Source: Candidatus Poseidoniaceae archaeon
GTDB taxonomy: Archaea > Thermoplasmatota > Poseidoniia > Poseidoniales > Poseidoniaceae
DNA: 44,008 bases
Direction of reading: 5' to 3'
Assembly: GCA_949372655.1 (NCBI GenBank)
Contig: CASIAI010000003.1
Location: 1 to 44,008, forward strand
Both the position numbers and the translations under genes were made by a program. Within the stretch, counting starts at the first letter, position 1. Each line of letters begins with the position of its first letter. This document shows, piece by piece, positions 1 to 7,964 of this stretch. Under the pieces are notes generated by a model. The model was given only the letters and a program-made list of their open reading frames with translations. It searched no databases and had not been told where the DNA came from.

Positions 1-1
1 A

Positions 2-211
2 AATGTCATGGTCCCTACGAACATAGGGATGGGGACACCTCTCACTCATCCATTACCTCTACAGATAGGACAGGAGCCATTGGCGACACCTAATGCTGCT
101 ACACCTGCCCATCAAGTCGATACGAATGGATACGAGTGGCTCACACATTTAGATGGAAGTAAATGGTATCGTATCGCTCAATCGAATTCGCAATGGACTA
201 AATTTGAATAA
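2..211 (+). CDS. C-terminal end of a surface/membrane protein (cut by window edge)
   Basis: The reading frame is open to the left edge, so only the last about 69 residues of a larger protein are present. The tail is Pro/Thr-rich and ends in a GYEW ... KWYR ... W.KFE pattern. The same pattern (GYEWF ... NWYR ... DWFKFEN) closes the TSP3-repeat protein encoded on the other strand at 3750-6179, where it follows a membrane segment and a presumably cytoplasmic tail. I infer that this gene encodes a membrane-anchored surface protein of the same family. The function of the GYEW tail is unknown to me. Its 3' end faces the restriction-modification operon. Confidence 0.6.
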   Translation, partial: NVMVPTNIGMGTPLTHPLPLQIGQEPLATPNAATPAHQVDTNGYEWLTHLDGSKWYRIAQSNSQWTKFE

Positions 212-363
212 GTAATGTTTAGATTTATTTTCAAGTTTGTTCCAGAGTAGCGAGTTCTTCTGAACATTGGATTCTTTGGAAATAGTGAAACTATTTTGGT
301 GAGTTTGTACTCAAAATAATGCTCTAAGGGCTTGAAATTGTTCGTAAGGAAGGTTTGAGTTTT

Positions 364-376
364 CCGGTACGAGCAC
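364..376 (+). repeat. Half-copy of the cassette repeat (CCGGTACGAGCAC)
   Basis: The 13 bases match the right-hand end of the 38-bp repeat exactly. An inverted version with one difference lies at 400-411, so the two could form a hairpin with a 23-nt loop. Confidence 0.7.
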
Positions 377-465
377 TAAGCAGTCTTTTGATGATATTCG
401 TGCTCATACCGACATTAGAATTTCATTCTGATTGTTAATGATATATTCATTCCAATTCTAACGTT

Positions 466-478
466 CCGGTACGAGCAC
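466..478 (+). repeat. Half-copy of the cassette repeat (CCGGTACGAGCAC)
   Basis: Exact 13-base match to the right-hand block of the 38-bp repeat. The left blocks are absent. It may be a relic of an excised or degraded unit. Confidence 0.7.
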
Positions 479-508
479 TCAAAGTTGGCGCTTCTATAAT
501 TGAGATCT

Positions 509-546
509 TACCATGGTATTTGCAGATAGTATCCCGGTACGAGCAC
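509..546 (+). repeat. Full 38-bp cassette repeat, copy 1
   Basis: The copy has three blocks: the perfect palindrome TACCATGGTA, then GCAGATAGTATCCC, then GGTACGAGCAC. It starts about 24 bp beyond the stop codon of the minus-strand nuclease gene, so it sits in that operon's 3' trailer. It serves as the consensus for the other copies. Confidence 0.9.
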
Positions 547-569
547 CAAATATTACGGTATTTGGTTTA

Positions 570-1268
570 TTATAAAGATCCATCAAGTGTTTTGCCATAA
601 GCACGATTGAATAATTCTTCGAATTTATAGATTGATTCTAAATTTCTTTTTTCACTTATAATCGTTATTATGAACTGATGTATCTTGAATAGAGCATTCT
701 CGTCTCCGGTTAATAGAGAATAGAATGAGTAACCATCAATGATTCTTATATCCTCTCTACCTTCCCTATTTGACTTAGTAGTATTATCTGAAGGAGTAAA
801 TTGATTATTATATCTTACAGGTTTTTTTGGAATTATTTCAACATAATAACCTGTAAATCCATGATATTTTTCATTAATCAACTTTGATAAGTCGTCATAT
901 ATCTCCTTCTTATGATTTCCTTTTGTAGTGTTGAATTTGTTTTTTACTTCTCCGATGATTGATTTATCTCTACATAAAATGTCAACAACTTGTCCTTTCG
1001 CTAAATTCTCTACTCCAGTTATACAGGCTAATAATTCTTCATGTAAATGCCCGATTTTATTGGTCAGAGTTTTTTGCTTTTGACGCATAACTTCAGCATT
1101 AATCCAAGAATCATAAGTGTAGGAATTAACAGCAGCTTCGAATAATGAGGAGAATGGATCAATTACATTTTTGTGAATATCAGTTTCAATAGCCTGTAGG
1201 TCTTTTAGAATATTTAATACTAATTTTTCTGCTTCAACTTGATTAAACCATGGCATGTTAAGGCTCAT
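570..1268 (-). CDS. Type II restriction endonuclease, Eco47II/Sau96I-like (GGNCC predicted)
   Basis: This 232-residue protein has the hallmarks of the Eco47II restriction-enzyme family as I know it: an N-terminal NVIDPFSSLFEA-like segment, a central nuclease core, and the closing YYVEIIPKK ... FTPSDN ... IRIIDGYSFYSL block. The PD-(D/E)xK-type core is visible as D96 followed by E107 and K109 (VVD ... GEVKNK), then NTTKGNHK. Family members cut GGNCC, so that specificity is predicted, not shown. It is the last gene of a three-gene operon, 5 bp after the methyltransferase. The methyltransferase should protect host DNA from it. The reading frame is intact with no sign of decay. Confidence 0.85.
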   Translation of the reverse strand: MSLNMPWFNQVEAEKLVLNILKDLQAIETDIHKNVIDPFSSLFEAAVNSYTYDSWINAEVMRQKQKTLTNKIGHLHEELLACITGVENLAKGQVVDILCRDKSIIGEVKNKFNTTKGNHKKEIYDDLSKLINEKYHGFTGYYVEIIPKKPVRYNNQFTPSDNTTKSNREGREDIRIIDGYSFYSLLTGDENALFKIHQFIITIISEKRNLESIYKFEELFNRAYGKTLDGSL

Positions 1269-1273
1269 AATAC

Positions 1274-2326
1274 TTAATTAAAATGATTTAAAGATAATTG
1301 TTTCTGATTTGCTTTCGGTAAAACAGTGAATTTAGTATGAATTATTTTATCACCACTAGGATTAGTTAGACAATGGATAATTGAAGTCCCTATTGCTTTT
1401 GCAACATTCACTGCTACTGCATTTCCTATTTGCTTGTACATTGATGAGATACTCCCAGTTAATTCCCAGGAATCTGGAAATGATTGAATTCTGGCATATT
1501 CGCGTACAGTAAAAGGTCTTGTTTCGTCAGGATGGCAACGTTCTGTTTGTTTTTGTGATGGGGAAGTTGTCAATGTCAAGCATTGTTCATCCCAACTGAT
1601 CCTGCGAGCCATTCCTCTCTTACCTCCACCACTATTGAAACTTGCTCCCATGAATTCTTTTTGGATTTCAAGCGGCAAATCAATCCAGCAACCACCCGGG
1701 GGAACCAATTTAAGAACATTATACCTCTTTTCAGAAAACTTAGTTCCCTGTGATTTTGGAACATTTTTTAGTGCATCTCGTAGTGTTATTTTACTATCAC
1801 TTTCCTCTGGATAAATAAATTGATATCCGGGTTTTGTTCCAATCAAGAACAAGCGCTTTCTTTTTTGTGCTACAGAAAAATCTGCAGAGTTTAGTACTTT
1901 TTTCTGTACATGGTACCCTAATTCTGTTAGAACTGTTACCATTGTGTTAAGGGTTCTTCCTCCATCGTGATTTTTTAAACCTTCAACGTTTTCACCGACA
2001 AAAATGTTCGGTTGAATTTCTTTGATTGCTCTAGCGAACTCAAAGAACAGAGTTCCTCTTATATCTTCAAAGCCTAATCCTTTACCTGCGTAACTAAATG
2101 CTTGACATGGGAAACCACCTGCAACAACATCAGCATTATATTTAGTGAAATCAACCTCAGCAACATCCTGGTGAATCACATTCCAATCAGGTCTATTCTT
2201 TTTGAGTGATGAACATGCATCTTTATTGATCTCTACCAAGGCCTCTGTTTCAAGCCCTGCCATTTCAAAACCTAGAGCCATACCTCCTGCGCCAGCGAAT
2301 AATTCTAGCACAGTAAATTTACCCAT
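1274..2326 (-). CDS. DNA (cytosine-5) methyltransferase of a GGNCC-type R-M system
   Basis: This is a 350-residue C5 methyltransferase of the Dcm family. Motifs appear in order: LELFAGAGG (SAM binding), GGFPCQAFS with the catalytic Cys74, GENVEGL, the QKRKRLFLIG block, a variable target-recognition region, and the KQIGNAV motif near the C-terminus. It transfers a methyl group from SAM to C5 of cytosine. I chose the internal ATG because homology begins there and a GGGTAAG stretch precedes it. An upstream ATG at 2416 would overlap the preceding gene by 11 bp and add 30 residues of no recognisable character. It lies between two restriction enzymes and is the only methyltransferase visible in the operon, so it must protect against both if both are active. 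Confidence 0.92.
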   Translation of the reverse strand: MGKFTVLELFAGAGGMALGFEMAGLETEALVEINKDACSSLKKNRPDWNVIHQDVAEVDFTKYNADVVAGGFPCQAFSYAGKGLGFEDIRGTLFFEFARAIKEIQPNIFVGENVEGLKNHDGGRTLNTMVTVLTELGYHVQKKVLNSADFSVAQKRKRLFLIGTKPGYQFIYPEESDSKITLRDALKNVPKSQGTKFSEKRYNVLKLVPPGGCWIDLPLEIQKEFMGASFNSGGGKRGMARRISWDEQCLTLTTSPSQKQTERCHPDETRPFTVREYARIQSFPDSWELTGSISSMYKQIGNAVAVNVAKAIGTSIIHCLTNPSGDKIIHTKFTVLPKANQKQLSLNHFN

Positions 2327-2405
2327 ATACTTACCCTTATGACAACAGTTAATGAATAATTCTAATTTATTTCTTTGATAAATAGAAAACAGGTTTACAG
2401 AATTC

Positions 2406-3512
2406 TCAATTATCATTTTGTCTCATTATGAATTCATCCTTACATTTCGGGCACTTATTGAAACCTTTTTGATATCTTTCTAACCCAATGCGATCCTTAG
2501 CACCATCTGCGTTTTTACAAATCGCATTGATTGACTTTTTGAAAGTACATTTCCCATCATCTTTTCTGTGACTCCAAAAATGCCATTTTTCATTTTTACT
2601 TTCAAAATCCACTTCATACAGATACTTTGCAAAGTCTTTGGTTGCTTCCTCTGCCAGTGAGTCAAGTTCGTCAGGGGTCATAACTCCTTCAACAAAGAAC
2701 TTGTCAAGGTTCTTTTTCACTATGGAATTTCCTTCAAGTGCTTTTTCAATTCCAGCAAATATATTCAAAAGTGCATTTGGGTTTTCAGTAATGAATTTCC
2801 AGAATTTATTTGCAGCATAAATTTCTTTTTCTGTCATTGGTTTGGCTTTACTGCCTTGGTCTTGCATCCATTCCTCATGACTGGTTCTATCTCCGCCAGC
2901 TTTTGAGTTATATGGAAATATATAACCAACAGTTATGTTTTTCGCACTAATTGTCCCTCTAAGTTGATGTTTTTTGTTAGTTAGCCATTTAATTAACTGC
3001 TGATCAAATTTATTTCCACTACCAGAGTTTATTTGCACTGTTTTTACATCAAATATGAAGTATTTATCTTCTTTCTTAAAATATAAATCAACTCCTTCGC
3101 CACTTTCCCAAGAGATTGTACCACCATCAACGGGTTTATTCTTATACATCTCATCTAAACTTTCACAATAATCTAGAATTGAACGGTCATCACCACTAAG
3201 CCTTTGGTCAATCATATTCTGCATTTCAATTTTAATTTCTGGAGGAAGATTTCTTGCTTTTTTGAACTCACTCTTTGTCATGACATCATAATCTTTGAGT
3301 TTAGCAAATTCTTCAGCAATGACCTCCCAAAATGTTCCTAAAGAAGTCCTAATACTGTTTAATACAAATGATATTTGGTTAATGTCTTTGTTGTAGAGGT
3401 CAACAAAAAAGTGGGGAGATATTTTTTGTGATTTAGTATCACATAGATTACCCATTATACTCATAATTAATGCTTTCCCTGTGACATTTGAAATTGTCTC
3501 ACCGGAAATCAT
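2406..3512 (-). CDS. Type II restriction endonuclease, TdeIII/MjaII-like (GGNCC predicted)
   Basis: This 368-residue protein is the first gene of the restriction operon. The region VDLYFKKEDKYFIFDVKTVQ (D142, D155, K157) fits a PD-(D/E)xK nuclease core, and the surrounding order (DVKTVQ ... NKFDQQLIKW ... VGYIFPYN ... EEW ... KFWKFI) resembles the TdeIII/MjaII family, whose members recognise GGNCC. The C-terminus carries a CPKC knuckle and an upstream cysteine, which may bind zinc. It is not similar to the Eco47II-like enzyme at the other end of the operon, so the system would have two nucleases of different families for one site. The family call is from memory of the motif pattern, and the specificity is inferred. 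Confidence 0.72.
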   Translation of the reverse strand: MISGETISNVTGKALIMSIMGNLCDTKSQKISPHFFVDLYNKDINQISFVLNSIRTSLGTFWEVIAEEFAKLKDYDVMTKSEFKKARNLPPEIKIEMQNMIDQRLSGDDRSILDYCESLDEMYKNKPVDGGTISWESGEGVDLYFKKEDKYFIFDVKTVQINSGSGNKFDQQLIKWLTNKKHQLRGTISAKNITVGYIFPYNSKAGGDRTSHEEWMQDQGSKAKPMTEKEIYAANKFWKFITENPNALLNIFAGIEKALEGNSIVKKNLDKFFVEGVMTPDELDSLAEEATKDFAKYLYEVDFESKNEKWHFWSHRKDDGKCTFKKSINAICKNADGAKDRIGLERYQKGFNKCPKCKDEFIMRQNDN

Positions 3513-3672
3513 AGATAAAACTGTATAGTACTCATATTATAGTATTTCCTTATCTATTGAAACCTCTCTTAATAAAGCAGAATTGAATCATGTTAGTAGA
3601 TCTTCAGAGTATGCTTCTAGAGGCATTCTTATGATGTGAGAATTGTTTAATATTTCATAATAGTTTCTGTAG

Positions 3673-3710
3673 TACCATGGTAAATGCAGATAGTATCCCG
3701 GTACGAGCAC
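3673..3710 (+). repeat. Full 38-bp cassette repeat, copy 2
   Basis: It differs from copy 1 by two bases (TAAATGC for TATTTGC). It lies 40 bp past the stop of the TSP3 protein gene and upstream of the restriction operon. Confidence 0.9.
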
Positions 3711-3749
3711 TTTCTATCAATCGTTCTATAGAAAATTGCTAGTGTTTGA

Positions 3750-6179
3750 TTAGTTCTCAAACTTGAACCAATCATCACTACTACCAGCAGGACGATACCA
3801 ATTTTCTTCACCTTGTTTGAACCATTCATAGCCAGATTCATCGATTGAAGTTGCGGCAGTTTCTTTGGTTGGTTCGGTGATTGATTCGTTGATTGGTGGG
3901 ATGTCTTTACCTTCATTTTCTACAATGTTGGTTTGATCATAACCGATTTCAGTTTCATCATAGGTTGTATTCTCGAACTTATCATCGAGTTCAGCACGTA
4001 ATCTTTCTAGCCTGATTCCTTGATGCGGACCAAGCATTCTAAGCATTAGTGAGTATTCCCATCGCAATGCAACTTGCTCGAGTTCGTCTCTTGAATTGGC
4101 AGAATTGAGTAATTCTTCATATCTTTGACAGCGGCCATTTCTAGTAGCAAATCCAAAAGCTATCCAGACAAATAGAGGTATTCCACCAAACATACCGATT
4201 AAATCCCAAGCACCAAGTCCAACTGAAGTTCCAGGAATTACAATTTCAAAACTGTCAACTGGTTTGCTGCTAGAAGATAGTGAATCAGTTCCTAACCTTT
4301 CTTCATCAGCATCAGTCCAGCCATCGCCATCATCATCAGAATCACCATTATTACCAATGCCGTCTCCATCTGTATCAACACATTCTTGACCGTTTTCGGG
4401 GAATGCATCATCTTCATCTAAACAACCATCAGCATCCAAGTCACCAGGGCTTGCTAGTTTGGGCAGAATATCGATAGAGTCATTGAAACCATCATTGTCA
4501 AAGTCGTTGAGGAATGGGTCGGCATCAGTTCCAGATTGATTATCTCCAAGTCCATCTTCATCAGCATCTTCCCATTGTGTTGGGTTATCTGGGAATAAAT
4601 CGTAGAGTCTGCCTTGGGGATTATCCCCGTAACCATCCCCATCTCGGTCAGCCCATTGTGTGGCATCTGTGATGAACAAGTCAGGATTATTTCCTAATGG
4701 ATTATCACCGTATCCATCACCATCTATGTCGCCCCATTGAGTTGCATCATCAGGGAACTTATCGGCACCAATACCCATTGGATTATCGCCCATCCCATCG
4801 CCATCTCTGTCTTCAACTTGGGTAGGGTCGAACGGGAATAAGTCTGCATTATCTCCTAAACCATCTCCATCAGAATCTTTCCATTCATTAGGGTCATTAG
4901 GGAAGGAATCGCCTCGATTACCATCTATGTTGTCGCCATAACCATCACCATCTGAATCGACTTGTTGTGTTGCATCATTAGGGAAGGCATCATCTTCATC
5001 GGCAGTAGCATCTTGGTCAGAATCACGCCATCTCGTCGGGTCATCTGGGAACCAGTCACCCTGTGTACCATACGGATTATCACCATGACCGTCACCATCA
5101 GTATCATTCCACTGAGTACCATCTGAAGGGAATAAATCAACTTCAGTTGCTTCTTCAGAGTTGTTTTCTCCAAAACCATCACCGTCTCTATCAAGCCATT
5201 GAGTTGGGTTTTCAGGCAGAGCATCACCATTATCGCTCCAACCATCATTATCAGTATCTCTGCAACCAAATCTATCTAGAGTTGAGCTTCCAGAACTCTT
5301 TGGACATGCATCTCCTTGGAAACCATTTAATTGGTCGCCATAGCCGTCACTATCAGTATCATTCCATTGGGATGAATCATTATCAAAAGTGTCAAAATTA
5401 TCACTCCAGCCATCATAATCAGCATCTGGGCAGCCATAGGAATCTCGATTTGATTCGCCATATTTTAGCGGGCAATTATCTCCAAATCTACCACTTTGAT
5501 TGTCACCATATCCATCTCCATCTTTATCTGCCCACTGAGAAGACTCAAGAGGAAATGAATCACCTGTGTTCGAATATCCATCGCCATCTCTATCTAAACA
5601 GCCAAACAAATCTGTAGTCGAGTTACCATTTACTGATGGGCATCCATCCGGAGTGGTTCCTCCAGCATTGTCTCCATAACCATCATTATCTTGATCAGAC
5701 CATTGGGTCGAATCATTTGGAAAAAGGTCGCTTAAATCTCCAGTTCCGTCTTGGTCACTATCATACCATACATTACCCCATCCTTGAGGTGTAAGGAACG
5801 TTCCATTATACTCTGATGTGCATGCGAGTAATTCTGGTGCATTTCTGATCTCAACATCATTACCTCCTATGGTTATAAAATCACCTGTTGCGCCCATATC
5901 TGTAGAGGATATGGAGCAAAATTTACTCGAATATTGACCATTTACATTATCGTTAGGTATTGGAATTGTTCCTCCTGAAGCGATACTTATTGCTCGATAT
6001 TCGCCATTACCACCAAGTAAAACTCCACCATTGTCGATATTCAAGAGATTCTTACTGAGGTGTATGTCTGTGCCCATAGAGCTAGTGATATAAAGCGATG
6101 AAATAGTTGTGTAATCAATAATCAATATACCTTGCATAAGGCGCTTCGCAAGTACCAAGCTTATTAGTCTTAAAAGCAA
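3750..6179 (-). CDS. TSP3/calcium-binding repeat surface protein, main part (5' end frameshifted)
   Basis: The frame encodes a large extracellular domain with about a dozen tandem Asp-rich units of the type TQW-DxDGDGYGDN ... DLFPxD, typical of thrombospondin type 3 calcium-binding repeats. It continues with a membrane segment near residue 650 (DLIGMFGGIPLFVWIAFGF) and a charged tail ending in GYEWF ... NWYR ... FKFEN. The protein should be anchored in the cytoplasmic membrane with the repeats outside. The first about 20 residues of this frame (before DYTTISS) are not genuine. The true N-terminus lies in other frames upstream (6115-6709), separated by a 7-bp tandem duplication at 6113-6126. 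The repeat portion itself has no stops, so the break is recent, tolerated, or a sequence error. Confidence 0.8.
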   Translation of the reverse strand: MLLRLISLVLAKRLMQGILIIDYTTISSLYITSSMGTDIHLSKNLLNIDNGGVLLGGNGEYRAISIASGGTIPIPNDNVNGQYSSKFCSISSTDMGATGDFITIGGNDVEIRNAPELLACTSEYNGTFLTPQGWGNVWYDSDQDGTGDLSDLFPNDSTQWSDQDNDGYGDNAGGTTPDGCPSVNGNSTTDLFGCLDRDGDGYSNTGDSFPLESSQWADKDGDGYGDNQSGRFGDNCPLKYGESNRDSYGCPDADYDGWSDNFDTFDNDSSQWNDTDSDGYGDQLNGFQGDACPKSSGSSTLDRFGCRDTDNDGWSDNGDALPENPTQWLDRDGDGFGENNSEEATEVDLFPSDGTQWNDTDGDGHGDNPYGTQGDWFPDDPTRWRDSDQDATADEDDAFPNDATQQVDSDGDGYGDNIDGNRGDSFPNDPNEWKDSDGDGLGDNADLFPFDPTQVEDRDGDGMGDNPMGIGADKFPDDATQWGDIDGDGYGDNPLGNNPDLFITDATQWADRDGDGYGDNPQGRLYDLFPDNPTQWEDADEDGLGDNQSGTDADPFLNDFDNDGFNDSIDILPKLASPGDLDADGCLDEDDAFPENGQECVDTDGDGIGNNGDSDDDGDGWTDADEERLGTDSLSSSSKPVDSFEIVIPGTSVGLGAWDLIGMFGGIPLFVWIAFGFATRNGRCQRYEELLNSANSRDELEQVALRWEYSLMLRMLGPHQGIRLERLRAELDDKFENTTYDETEIGYDQTNIVENEGKDIPPINESITEPTKETAATSIDESGYEWFKQGEENWYRPAGSSDDWFKFEN
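6113..6126 (+). repeat. 7-bp tandem duplication causing a frameshift
   Basis: AATCAAT is present twice in a row inside the TSP3 surface-protein gene. Removing one unit joins the upstream frame (CEAPYARYIDY) to the downstream frame (DYTTISSLYITSS) without a gap or stop. This is what slipped-strand duplication leaves. Confidence 0.85.
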
Positions 6180-6709
6180 ATACTAACTTAATTTTAGGTG
6201 TATCTTCCATAATAAATGCGTGTAATAAAAAAGCATAATGATTTCCTGGAGCTGAAAGACTAACCTCCTTCACCATTTGAGTACCATTATAGATTTTCAA
6301 TGCTCCTCCGTTACCACTCAAACAGTTAGGGTCATTAACGTAATTCCCATTGAATGTGACAGTTAAATTTGATAATGGTGTTGCAAGACGATTTATAGGT
6401 CCTTGATAAAGAATAGAAAAACCTGAACTTTCAATTACATATGTTGCTTCACTACACATTGCTATGGTTGAATTGACATTAACTCTCAAAAAACTTGTAC
6501 AAGGAGCAGTATCAATTGTTTGTTCTGCTTTTACATCAAAAAGGGGTGATCGAAGTAGAGTTACGCAGTAAAAATTTTGAATCAGATATGCCGTGAATAG
6601 AATCATATGTTTCACTAAATATACCTTCTTTATCCAACACAGGTTCCGCATCAGAGTAAATTACTGGAATAATTAACAATGAAAGAATAATAGCAATTAA
6701 TCTTTTGAT
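6115..6709 (-). pseudogene. Disrupted 5' part of the TSP3 surface-protein gene
   Basis: From 6709 one frame reads IKRLIAIILSLLIIPVIYSDAEP, a convincing signal peptide, and continues to STSITPF then stop. A second frame (open from 6651, but meaningful only from about 6540) continues with FDVKAEQTIDTAPCTSF to ARYIDY then stop. Dropping one T from the T5 run at about 6541 fuses the two. Dropping one 7-bp unit at 6113-6126 fuses the second to the repeat region. No ATG, GTG or TTG lies directly in frame ahead of the signal peptide, because a TAA precedes it. A GTG at 6716 would be in frame if the A4 run nearby were A3. So up to three small indels separate this from an intact gene. Either it is a young pseudogene, or homopolymer sequencing errors contribute. 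Confidence 0.75.
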
Positions 6710-6836
6710 TTATCACTGATGTTTCACTAATAATAACAACTCCGGTCAGGGTTTAGGCCACATGGCTCTGTTTTGTTGCTCTATTATCCAAATTTAAAAC
6801 TATTCAATGAATTTTCTCAATTTATAAAATCAATTT

Positions 6837-6874
6837 TACCATGGTATTTGCAGATAGTATCCCGATAAGAGCAC
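6837..6874 (+). repeat. Full 38-bp cassette repeat, copy 3
   Basis: It matches copy 1 except in the last block (GATAAGAGCAC). It begins 23 bp past the stop of the 109-residue membrane protein gene. Confidence 0.88.
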
Positions 6875-6896
6875 CCTCTACAGGTTGATTAGTCCT

Positions 6897-7226
6897 CTAA
6901 TTTCCAAGACTGTTCAAGACTGAAATGAACCATATTGTAACTCCAACCATAACAATGCCTCCAATTACTAATATCGTCATCGCACCTTTAGCCATCGATT
7001 TCTTCCCACTCCCCTTCCATTTAATCACCAATGAGCCAGCAACAACAGGTAAGCTGAGAGCAATAATCACGACATTCCAAAATCCAAACGGATCGAGGGG
7101 GACAGTAAAACCAATGCCCATTACCAGTAATCCTGAGAGTAATGCAAAACCTGAACCAAACAAGAAACTACCTTGAGAATCCTCTTTCTTCAGATAACCC
7201 TCTTCATCAGATACTGCTTCTACCAC
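6897..7226 (-). CDS. Small membrane protein, three predicted TM segments
   Basis: The 109-residue product has an acidic N-terminus (VSDEEGYLKKED) followed by three hydrophobic stretches at about residues 23-42, 48-66 and 83-103. A KWKGSGKKS loop lies between the second and third. I recognise no family. It forms its own repeat-delimited unit, with cassette repeats on both sides (copies 3 and 4), and has the same orientation as its neighbours. Confidence 0.6.
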   Translation of the reverse strand: MVEAVSDEEGYLKKEDSQGSFLFGSGFALLSGLLVMGIGFTVPLDPFGFWNVVIIALSLPVVAGSLVIKWKGSGKKSMAKGAMTILVIGGIVMVGVTIWFISVLNSLGN

Positions 7227-7284
7227 GTTGATTCCTAGTTCTCGATTGTATTATACTTGTTCCATTTCTCACTACTTTACCACA

Positions 7285-7322
7285 TACCATGGTATATTCA
7301 GATAGTATCCAGGTAAGGGTCT
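7285..7322 (+). repeat. Cassette repeat, diverged copy 4
   Basis: The palindrome TACCATGGTA and the CAGATAGTATCC block are kept. The last block is degenerate (AGGTAAGGGTCT). It overlaps the stop codon of the minus-strand zinc-ribbon gene, so that gene ends inside the repeat. Confidence 0.8.
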
Positions 7323-7803
7323 ATCTACGGATTAGCCTTACTATTGCAGAGACTATTATTGCTAATCCAAATAATCCTAACAATATAGCAATGAGTAAAG
7401 CAAGTAAGGCAATTGGAATAATCACAACAACGAACATAATCTCCCACACCCATTCCGAAGAATCAAATTTCGTTAATTCCTCCAACATCCACGAACCTAG
7501 TCCCGAACCTGCGATGAAAAAGTTCGCAGAGAGGATAATCATTACTAATCCGACTAGTAGTGAAATCGGAAGAAGAACTAATGCCCATATCAATGGCATC
7601 GGGGTGACTGCCAAACTCGCCTTGTTAAGTAACCAAGCAAACATTGATGCAAATTTTCTTGAACCAGGATCTGCAATGGGTGAATCATCATTTGGTATAT
7701 TCCATTCAAATTCTCTTCCACAATGTGGACATTCAAATTTACCTGACGCATCAGAATCGAGCTCTACCTCGCCTTCGCAATGCGGGCAAAGAATCTTCAC
7801 CAT
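7321..7803 (-). CDS. Zinc-ribbon membrane protein of unknown function
   Basis: About 160 residues. The N-terminus MVKILCPHCEGEVELD ... FECPHCGREFEW forms a two-knuckle CPHC/CPHC zinc ribbon. Two strongly hydrophobic regions follow (about residues 55-80 and 105-155), so the ribbon probably sits on the cytoplasmic face of a membrane protein. Two relatives with the same layout lie at 15792-16574 and 37466-38134. I chose the start at the ATG right before VKILCPHC. An ATG two codons upstream is also possible. The function is unknown. Confidence 0.7.
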   Translation of the reverse strand: MVKILCPHCEGEVELDSDASGKFECPHCGREFEWNIPNDDSPIADPGSRKFASMFAWLLNKASLAVTPMPLIWALVLLPISLLVGLVMIILSANFFIAGSGLGSWMLEELTKFDSSEWVWEIMFVVVIIPIALLALLIAILLGLFGLAIIVSAIVRLIRR

Positions 7804-7888
7804 GAACATACCAAATGCAAATACGAGATAATGATTTGCCCGTTTTCATTGTAACTTAATTTGTAATTTTAATTGAATTGAGAGATAT

Positions 7889-7926
7889 AATCATGGTATT
7901 TGCAGATAGTATCCCGGAACGAAGAA
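7889..7926 (+). repeat. Cassette repeat, diverged copy 5
   Basis: The centre (CATGGTATTTGCAGATAGTATCCCGG) is kept and both ends have changed. It lies in the divergent gap between the zinc-ribbon gene and the mechanosensitive channel gene, so it is the one copy not directly 3' of a minus-strand gene. It may mark the upstream boundary of the array. Confidence 0.8.
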
Positions 7927-7964
7927 CTGTACGTAAGCAATTGAAATTATCCGGACAGAACCTT

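Larger units (their letters stand above)
212..569. other. Intergenic region with repeat half-copies and one full repeat
   Basis: No gene is seen here. The stretch holds two half-copies of the cassette repeat (364-376 and 466-478), an inverted half-copy at 400-411, and one full copy at 509-546. It lies between two convergent transcription units. In the minus-strand RNA the 400-411 and 364-376 segments could pair over 12 positions with one G-U wobble. Confidence 0.6.

Noticed and set aside
4280-5617. Long plus-strand frames opposite the TSP3 gene, rich in His, Gln and Asn.
   Set aside because: They are mirror translations of the Asp-rich repeat codons and have no protein-like features.
509-6874. 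The first three full repeat copies start exactly 3164 bp apart (509, 3673, 6837).
   Set aside because: The sequences between them are unrelated in content, so equal spacing cannot reflect a tandem duplication. I treat it as coincidence.
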